Shown piece after piece: positions 55,280 through 64,000 of a stretch of 64,000 bases of DNA (position 1 is the first letter of the stretch; each line of letters starts with the position of its first letter). The DNA is from Diadema setosum (lineage: Eukaryota; Echinodermata; Echinoidea; Diadematoida; Diadematidae): positions 13,005,571 to 13,069,570 of the forward strand of contig NC_092685.1 in NCBI RefSeq assembly GCF_964275005.1, read 5' to 3'. A model generated the notes under the pieces. That model was given only the letters and a program-made list of their open reading frames with translations. It made no database searches and was not told the origin of the DNA. Made by a program: the position numbers and the translations under genes.

Positions 55280-58212
55280 TCGAGTGATATATTCCTTTAA
55301 ATCATGAAAAGTCATTGATATAGATATCATGTTTAATTTGTATTTCATGGCGATTTCACGACACATGTTTCTGGTGATCTTTCGTTTAAGTCTGATGAAA
55401 CATTAACAGTCTGCTCCCGGTTAAAGGGAATAATCAGATGAAATTTGGGCATTTTTGGCCTTTGTTTAATCTTTCCCTTTAAAGAAATATATCTATTAAT
55501 CTGATACCACGTGTCCACCCCTAATTCGATCGGATGTAGTTCAAAGATGGTTTTGGTAAAAATTTGTAAAGATTGACAAAAATATGAAGGGTCGGCGGCC
55601 ATTCAAAGTCAGAAATGAGTTTGGGCGCTGGGAATAAAACGGGTGCATAATGGGTCTGGGTATAGTCGCTGAAACCTGAAATTACTTTTTTACCTCATCG
55701 AGTGATATATTCCTTTAAATCATGAAAAATCGTTAATACAGATGGATCATGTTTACTCTCTTTGTCGTGACAAATTGACAACACAAGTTTCTGGTGATCT
55801 TTCGTTGAAGTCAAATGAAATATTAATAGTAAGCACCCGGTTAAAGGGAATCATCAATTGAAATTTGGGCATTTTGGACCTTTGCTTAATTTTTCCCTTT
55901 AAACAAATATATCTCCTGATTTGATACCACGCGTCCACCCCTAATTCGATTGGAAATAGTTCAAAGATAGTTTTGGCAAAAATTTGTAAAGGTTGCCGAA
56001 AATATGAAGAGTCGGCGGCCATTCAAAGTCAGAAATGAGTTTGGGCGCTGGGACTGAAAGGGGTGCATACTGGGTCTGGATATAGTCACTGAAATCTGCA
56101 ATAACTTCATCACCCTATCGAGTGATATATTCCTTTAAATCATGAAAAGTCATTGATATAGATATCATGTTTAATTTGTATTTCATGACGATTTCACGAC
56201 ACATGTTTCTGGTGATCTTTCGTTTAAATCTGATGAAACATTAACAGTCTGCGCCCGGTGAAAGGGAATAATCAGATGAAATTTGGGCATTTTTGGCCTT
56301 TGTTTAATCTTTCCCTTTAAAGAAATATGTCTTCTGATCTGATACCACGTGTCCACCCCTAATTCGATCGGAGATAGTTCAAAGATGGTTTTGCTAAAGA
56401 TTTGTAACGCTTGCCGAAAATATGAAGGGTCGGTGGCCATTCAAAGTCAGAAATGAGTTTGGGCGCTGGGATTAAAAGGAGTGTACACAGGGTCTGGGTA
56501 CAGTCGCTGAAATTTGTAATGACTTCTTTACCCTATCGAGTGATATATTCCTTTAAATCATGAAAAGTCGTTTATATAGATATCATGTTTAATTTGTATT
56601 TCATGACGATTTCACGACACATGTTTCTGGTGATCTTTCGTTTAAGTCTGATGAAACAGTAACAGTCTGCGCCCGGTGAAAGGGAATAATCAGATGAAAT
56701 TTGGGCATTTTTGGCCTTTGTTTAATCTTTCCCTTTAAAGAAATATGTCTTCTGATCTGATACCACGTGTCCACCCCTAATTCGATCGGAGATAGTTCAA
56801 AGATGGTTTTGCTAAAGATTTGTAACGCTTGCCGAAAATATGAAGGGTCGGTGGCCATTCAAAGTCAGAAATGAGTTTGGGCGCTGGGATTAAAAGGAGT
56901 GTACACAGGGTCTGGGTACAGTCGCTGAAATTTGTAATGACTTCTTTACCCTATCGAGTGATATATTCCTTTAAATCATGAAAAGTCGTTTATATAGATA
57001 TCATGTTTAATTTGTATTTCATGACGATTTCACGACACATGTTTCTGGTGATCTTTCGTTTAAGTCTGATGAAACATTAACAGTCTGCGCCCGGTGAAAG
57101 GGAATAATCAGATGAAATTTGGGCATTTTCGGCCTTTGTTTAATCTTTCCCTTTAAACAAATATATCCTCTGATCTGATACCACGTGTCCACCCCTAATT
57201 CGATCGGAGGTAGTTCAAAGATGGGTTTGGCAAAAATTTGTAAAGGTTGCCGAAAATATGAAGGGTCGGCGGCCATTCAAATTGAGAAATGAGTTTGGGC
57301 GCTGGGGCTAAAACGGGTGCATATATACTGGGTCCGGATATAGTCACTAAAATCTGCAATGACTTCTTTACCCTATCGAGTGATATATTCCTTTAAATCA
57401 TGAAAAGTCGTTAATACAGATATCATGTTTACTTTGCATTTCATGACAAATTCACGACACGTGTTACTGTTGATCTTTCGTTGAAGTTTAATGAAACGTT
57501 AAAAGTCAGCACCCGTTTAAATGAAATAATCAGATGAAATTTTGAGCTTTTTCGGCCTTTATTTAATCTTTCCCTTTAAACAAATACATCTTCTAATCTA
57601 ATACCACGTGTCCACCCCTAATTCGATCGGAGGTAGTTCAAAGATGGTTTTGGCAAAAATTTGTAAAGGTTGCCGAAAATATGAAGGGTCGGCGGCCATT
57701 GAAAGTCAGAAATGAGTTTGGGTGCTGGGGCTAAAACGGGTGCATACTGGGTCCGGATATGGTTACTAAAATCTGCAATGACTTCTTTACCCTATCGAGT
57801 GATATATTCCTTTAAATCATGAAAAGTCGTTAATACAGATATCATGTTTACTCTCTATTTCAGGACAAATTTGCGACACGTGCTCCTGATGATCTTTGGT
57901 TGAAGTCAAACGAAACATTAATAGTCAGCGCCCGGTTAAAGGGAATAATCAGATGAAATTTGGGCATTTTCGGCCTTTGTTTAATCTTTCCCTTTAAACA
58001 AATATATCTTCTAATCTGATACCACGTGTCCACCCCTAATTCGATTGGAGGTAGTTCAAAGATGGTTTTGCTAAAGATTTGTAACGCTTGCCGAAAATAT
58101 GAAGGGTCGGTGGCCATTCAAAGTCAGAAATGAGTTTGAGCGCTGGGATTAAAAGGAGTGTACACAGGGTCTGGGTACAGTCGCTGAAATTTGTAATGAC
58201 TTCTTTACCCTA
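55280..58212. repeat. Higher-order repeat block, copy 1 (7 monomers, 2933 bp)
   Basis: Seven distinguishable monomers in fixed order; every open frame in it recurs exactly 2933 bases later. Variant marks include AATATATCTATTAATCTG, GATGGATCATG, and GCATATATACTGGGTCC. Two adjacent monomers in the block (56183-56600, 56601-57018) are themselves nearly identical. Confidence 0.9.
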
Positions 58213-61145
58213 TCGAGTGATATATTCCTTTAAATCATGAAAAGTCATTGATATAGATATCATGTTTAATTTGTATTTCATGGCGATTTCACGACACATG
58301 TTTCTGGTGATCTTTCGTTTAAGTCTGATGAAACATTAACAGTCTGCTCCCGGTTAAAGGGAATAATCAGATGAAATTTGGGCATTTTTGGCCTTTGTTT
58401 AATCTTTCCCTTTAAAGAAATATATCTATTAATCTGATACCACGTGTCCACCCCTAATTCGATCGGATGTAGTTCAAAGATGGTTTTGGTAAAAATTTGT
58501 AAAGATTGACAAAAATATGAAGGGTCGGCGGCCATTCAAAGTCAGAAATGAGTTTGGGCGCTGGGAATAAAACGGGTGCATAATGGGTCTGGGTATAGTC
58601 GCTGAAACCTGAAATTACTTTTTTACCTCATCGAGTGATATATTCCTTTAAATCATGAAAAATCGTTAATACAGATGGATCATGTTTACTCTCTTTGTCG
58701 TGACAAATTGACAACACAAGTTTCTGGTGATCTTTCGTTGAAGTCAAATGAAATATTAATAGTAAGCACCCGGTTAAAGGGAATCATCAATTGAAATTTG
58801 GGCATTTTGGACCTTTGCTTAATTTTTCCCTTTAAACAAATATATCTCCTGATTTGATACCACGCGTCCACCCCTAATTCGATTGGAAATAGTTCAAAGA
58901 TAGTTTTGGCAAAAATTTGTAAAGGTTGCCGAAAATATGAAGAGTCGGCGGCCATTCAAAGTCAGAAATGAGTTTGGGCGCTGGGACTGAAAGGGGTGCA
59001 TACTGGGTCTGGATATAGTCACTGAAATCTGCAATAACTTCATCACCCTATCGAGTGATATATTCCTTTAAATCATGAAAAGTCATTGATATAGATATCA
59101 TGTTTAATTTGTATTTCATGACGATTTCACGACACATGTTTCTGGTGATCTTTCGTTTAAATCTGATGAAACATTAACAGTCTGCGCCCGGTGAAAGGGA
59201 ATAATCAGATGAAATTTGGGCATTTTTGGCCTTTGTTTAATCTTTCCCTTTAAAGAAATATGTCTTCTGATCTGATACCACGTGTCCACCCCTAATTCGA
59301 TCGGAGATAGTTCAAAGATGGTTTTGCTAAAGATTTGTAACGCTTGCCGAAAATATGAAGGGTCGGTGGCCATTCAAAGTCAGAAATGAGTTTGGGCGCT
59401 GGGATTAAAAGGAGTGTACACAGGGTCTGGGTACAGTCGCTGAAATTTGTAATGACTTCTTTACCCTATCGAGTGATATATTCCTTTAAATCATGAAAAG
59501 TCGTTTATATAGATATCATGTTTAATTTGTATTTCATGACGATTTCACGACACATGTTTCTGGTGATCTTTCGTTTAAGTCTGATGAAACATTAACAGTC
59601 TGCGCCCGGTGAAAGGGAATAATCAGATGAAATTTGGGCATTTTTGGCCTTTGTTTAATCTTTCCCTTTAAAGAAATATGTCTTCTGATCTGATACCACG
59701 TGTCCACCCCTAATTCGATCGGAGATAGTTCAAAGATGGTTTTGCTAAAGATTTGTAACGCTTGCCGAAAATATGAAGGGTCGGTGGCCATTCAAAGTCA
59801 GAAATGAGTTTGGGCGCTGGGATTAAAAGGAGTGTACACAGGGTCTGGGTACAGTCGCTGAAATTTGTAATGACTTCTTTACCCTATCGAGTGATATATT
59901 CCTTTAAATCATGAAAAGTCGTTTATATAGATATCATGTTTAATTTGTATTTCATGACGATTTCACGACACATGTTTCTGGTGATCTTTCGTTTAAGTCT
60001 GATGAAACATTAACAGTCTGCGCCCGGTGAAAGGGAATAATCAGATGAAATTTGGGCATTTTCGGCCTTTGTTTAATCTTTCCCTTTAAACAAATATATC
60101 TTCTGATCTGATACCACGTGTCCACCCCTAATTCGATCGGAGGTAGTTCAAAGATGGGTTTGGCAAAAATTTGTAAAGGTTGCCGAAAATATGAAGGGTC
60201 GGCGGCCATTCAAATTGAGAAATGAGTTTGGGCGCTGGGGCTAAAACGGGTGCATATATACTGGGTCCGGATATAGCCACTAAAATCTGCAATGACTTCT
60301 TTACCCTATCGAGTGATATATTCCTTTAAATCATGAAAAGTCGTTAATACAGATATCATGTTTACTTTGCATTTCATGACAAATTCACGACACGTGTTAC
60401 TGTTGATCTTTCGTTGAAGTTTAATGAAACGTTAAAAGTCAGCACCCGTTTAAATGAAATAATCAGATGAAATTTTGAGCTTTTTCGGCCTTTATTTAAT
60501 CTTTCCCTTTAAACAAATACATCTTCTAATCTAATACCACGTGTCCACCCCTAATTCGATCGGAGGTAGTTCAAAGATGGTTTTGGCAAAAATTTGTAAA
60601 GGTTGCCGAAAATATGAAGGGTCGGCGGCCATTAAAAGTCAGAAATGAGTTTGGGTGCTGGGGCTAAAACGGGTGCATACTGGGTCCGGATATGGTTACT
60701 AAAATCTGCAATGACTTCTTTACCCTATCGAGTGATATATTCCTTTAAATCATGAAAAGTCGTTAATACAGATATCATGTTTACTCTCTATTTCAGGACA
60801 AATTTGCGACACGTGCTCCTGATGATCTTTGGTTGAAGTCAAACGAAACATTAATAGTCAGCGCCCGGTTAAAGGGAATAATCAGATGAAATTTGGGCAT
60901 TTTCGGCCTTTGTTTAATCTTTCCCTTTAAACAAATATATCTTCTAATCTGATACCACGTGTCCACCCCTAATTCGATTGGAGGTAGTTCAAAGATGGTT
61001 TTGCTAAAGATTTGTAACGCTTGCCGAAAATATGAAGGGTCGGTGGCCATTCAAAGTCAGAAATGAGTTTGGGCGCTGGGATTAAAAGGAGTGTACACAG
61101 GGTCTGGGTACAGTCGCTGAAATTTGTAATGACTTCTTTACCCTA
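58213..61145. repeat. Higher-order repeat block, copy 2 (7 monomers, 2933 bp)
   Basis: Near-identical to 55280-58212; I noticed only a handful of substitutions (for example ACAGT versus ACATT at 56657/59590, GCCAC versus GTCAC at 60276). The start edge shows where the preceding monomer types differ. Confidence 0.9.
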
Positions 61146-62404
61146 TCGAGTGATATATTCCTTTAAATCATGAAAAGTCGTTTATATAGATATCATGTTT
61201 AATTTGTATTTCATGACGATTTCACGACACATGTTTCTGGTGATCTTTCGTTTAAGTCTGATGAAACATTAACAGTCTGCGCCCGGTGAAAGGGAATAAT
61301 CAGATGAAATTTGGGCATTTTCGGCCTTTGTTTAATCTTTCCCTTTAAACAAATATATCTTCTGATCTGATACCACGTGTCCACCCCTAATTCGATCGGA
61401 GGTAGTTCAAAGATGGGTTTGGCAAAAATTTGTAAAGGTTGCCGAAAATATGAAGGGTCGGCGGCCATTCAAATTGAGAAATGAGTTTGGGCGCTGGGGC
61501 TAAAACGGGTGCATATATACTGGGTCCGGATATAGTCACTAAAATCTGCAATGACTTCTTTACCCTATCGAGTGATATATTCCTTTAAATCATGAAAAGT
61601 CGTTAATACAGATATCATGTTTACTTTGCATTTCATGACAAATTCACGACACGTGTTACTGTTGATCTTTCGTTGAAGTTTAATGAAACGTTAAAAGTCA
61701 GCACCCGTTTAAATGAAATAATCAGATGAAATTTTGAGCTTTTTCGGCCTTTATTTAATCTTTCCCTTTAAACAAATACATCTTCTAATCTAATACCACG
61801 TGTCCACCCCTAATTCGATCGGAGGTAGTTCAAAGATGGTTTTGGCAAAAATTTGTAAAGGTTGCCGAAAATATGAAGGGTCGGCGGCCATTAAAAGTCA
61901 GAAATGAGTTTGGGTGCTGGGGCTAAAACGGGTGCATACTGGGTCCGGATATGGTTACTAAAATCTGCAATGACTTCTTTACCCTATCGAGTGATATATT
62001 CCTTTAAATCATGAAAAGTCGTTAATACAGATATCATGTTTACTCTCTATTTCAGGACAAATTTGCGACACGTGCTCCTGATGATCTTTGGTTGAAGTCA
62101 AACGAAACATTAATAGTCAGCGCCCGGTTAAAGGGAATAATCAGATGAAATTTGGGCATTTTCGGCCTTTGTTTAATCTTTCCCTTTAAACAAATATATC
62201 TTCTAATCTGATACCACGTGTCCACCCCTAATTCGATTGGAGGTAGTTCAAAGATGGTTTTGCTAAAGATTTGTAACGCTTGCCGAAAATATGAAGGGTC
62301 GGTGGCCATTCAAAGTCAGAAATGAGTTTGAGCGCTGGGATTAAAAGGAGTGTACACAGGGTCTGGGTACAGTCGCTGAAATTTGTAATGACTTCTTTAC
62401 CCTA
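61146..62404. repeat. Second-level duplication of the last three monomers (1259 bp)
   Basis: Frames at 61211 and 62052 repeat those at 59952 and 60793 with an offset of 1259 bases, three monomers, nearly without change. After it (62405-63640) come three monomers resembling the types at 54480-55700. Confidence 0.85.
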
Positions 62405-63640
62405 TCGAGTGATATATTCCTTTAAATCATGAAAAGTCGTTTATACAGATATCATGTTTACTCTGTATTTCAGGACAAATTTACGACACGTGCTGCTCAT
62501 GATCTTTTGGTTGAAGTCAAACAAAACATTAATAGTCAGCGCCCGGTTAAAGGGAATAATCAGATGAAATTTGGGCATTTTCGGCCTTTGTTTAATCTTT
62601 CCCTTCAAACAAATATATCTTCCGATCAGATACCACGTGTCCACCCCTAATTCGATCGGATGTAGTTCAAAGATGGTTTTGCTAAAGATTTGTAACGCTT
62701 GCCGAAAATATGAAGGGTCGGCGGCCATTCAAAGTCAGAAATGAGTTTGGGCGCTGGGAAAAAAAACGGGTGCATAATGGGTCTGGGTATAGTCGCTGAA
62801 ACCTGAAATTACTTTTTTACCTCATCGAGTGATATATTCCTTTAAATCATGAAAAGTCGTTAATACAGATGGATCATGTTTACTCTCTTTGTCGTGACAA
62901 ATTGACAACACAAGTTTCTAGTGACCTTTCGTTGAAGTCAAATGAAATATTAATAGTAAGCACCCGGTAAAAGGGAATCATCAGTAGAAATTTGGGCATT
63001 TCGGACCTTTGCTTAATCTTTCCCTTTAAACAAATATATCTCCTGATCTGATACCACGCGTCCACCCCTAATTCGATTGGAAATAGTTCAAAGATAGTTT
63101 TGGCAAAAATTTGTAAAGGTTGCCGAAAATATGAAGAGTCGGCGGCCATTCAAAGTCAGAAATGAGTTTGGGCGCTGGGGCTGAAAGGGGTGCATACTGG
63201 GTCTGGATATAGTCACTGAAATCTGCAATAACTTCATCACCCTATCGAGTGATATATTCCTTTAAATCATGAAATGTCATTGATGTAGATATCATGTTTA
63301 ATTTGTATTTCATGGCGATTTCACGACACATGTTTCTGGTGATCTTTCGTTTAAGTCTGATAAAACATTAACAGTCTGCGCCCGGTTAAATGGAATAATC
63401 AGATGAAATTTGGGCATTTTTGGCCTTTGTTTAATATTTCCCTTTAAAGAAAAATATCTATTAATCTGATACCACGTGTCCACCCCTAATTCGATCGGAG
63501 GTTGTTCAAAGATTGTTTTGGTAAAAATGTGTAGAGATTGACAAAAATATGAAGGGTCGGCGGCCCGCAAAGTTAAAAATGAGTTTGGGCGCTGGGACTT
63601 AAAGGGGTGTATATTGGGTCTGGGTATCGTCGGTGAAATT

Positions 63641-64000
63641 TTTACCAAAACCATCTTTGAACTATCTCCGATCGAAATAGGGGTGGACACGTGGTATCAG
63701 ATTAGAAGATATATATAAAGGGAAAGATTAAACACAGGCTGAAATGGCAATGCCCAAATTTCATCTGATTATTCCCTTTAAATGGGTGCGGACTGTTAAT
63801 GTTTCATCAGAATTAAACGAAAGATCACCAGAAACACGTGTCGTCAATTTGTCATGAAATACAGAGTAAACAACCTGTATTAACAGCTTTTCATGATTTA
63901 AAGAAATATATCACTCGATAGGGTAAAGAAGTCATTACAGATTTCAGTGACTATATCCATACACAATATACGCCCCTTTTAGTCCCACCGCCCAAACTCA
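63641..64000. repeat. Satellite monomer in inverted orientation
   Basis: From about 63641 the landmarks appear as complements and in reverse order: TACCAAAACCATCTTTGAAC, then AGGGGTGGACACGTGGTATC, CATCTGATTATTCCC, AAATATATCACTCGATAGGG, and CCGCCCAAACTCA at the window end. The array thus changes direction here and continues off the right edge. Confidence 0.92.

Larger units (their letters stand above)
52560..63640. repeat. Satellite array of ~418-bp monomers
   Basis: About 26 direct monomers. Landmarks recur every 408-423 bases: GAGTTTGGGCGCTGGG, then CCCTATCGAGTGATATATTC, TTTAAATCATGAAAAGTCGT, GGGAATAATCAGATGAAATT, CCACCCCTAATTCGATCGGA, and GTCGGCGGCCATTCAAAG. Monomers left of about 54000 are diverged, shortened and interrupted by a TA repeat; interior ones are 90-100 percent alike. 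The array edge on the left is soft. Confidence 0.95.

Noticed and set aside
52560-63640. Regular array considered as CRISPR
   Set aside because: Unit is ~418 bp with the whole unit conserved, no short repeat plus unique spacer pattern, and the genome is animal.

Overview
This is a eukaryotic, AT-rich, intron-rich window from a metazoan, most likely a marine invertebrate deuterostome such as an echinoderm. That assignment rests on gene content, very dense microsatellites, many short inverted-repeat (MITE-like) elements, tRNA-derived SINEs and a CR1-like LINE; no single marker proves it. There is no bacterial, phage or CRISPR content. Most open frames longer than 60 codons here are microsatellite or repeat translations, so genes were found by joining exons through splice sites, phases and family motifs.

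Three host genes can be supported. (1) At the left edge, on the minus strand, are the first exon and a propeptide exon of an astacin-like (M12A) secreted metalloprotease (757-1081 and 4299-4385); its catalytic exons lie off the left end. (2) From 10806 to 32817, on the plus strand, six exons with matching phases give a complete 386-residue nicotinic-receptor-like Cys-loop channel. It is strongly divergent: the Cys-loop appears enlarged from 13 to 26 residues, loop B has lost its Trp, the alpha-type Cys pair and the M1 proline are absent, and the M3-M4 cytoplasmic loop is only about 25 residues. (3) From 50760 down to 41205, on the minus strand, six exons encode the C-terminal 259 residues of a ZFYVE19/ANCHR (abscission checkpoint) homologue, including a MIT-interacting-like motif, acidic coiled coil and terminal CCIC...H zinc module. 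Its N-terminal FYVE exons are not in the window.

The right-hand 11.4 kb (about 52560-64000) is a satellite of roughly 418-bp monomers. It shows higher-order repeat structure: a 7-monomer block of 2933 bp duplicated almost perfectly, followed by a 3-monomer duplication of 1259 bp. The orientation flips near 63640. If the missing 5' exons of the ANCHR gene lie beyond 64000, this array sits inside one of its introns. Nineteen monomers keep an open frame of 76-89 codons or more in the same register.

Introns and intergenic DNA are packed with elements: a decayed CR1-like LINE with a PHD finger (about 23640-27092), a separate LINE ORF1 remnant, a piggyBac-type TTAA MITE, a hAT-type MITE, a MITE nested in another MITE, a 0.9-kb foldback element, three copies of one foldback family, a Helentron-like 1.3-kb element, two SINE families, and a LINE fragment whose empty site is preserved in a neighbouring duplicate.
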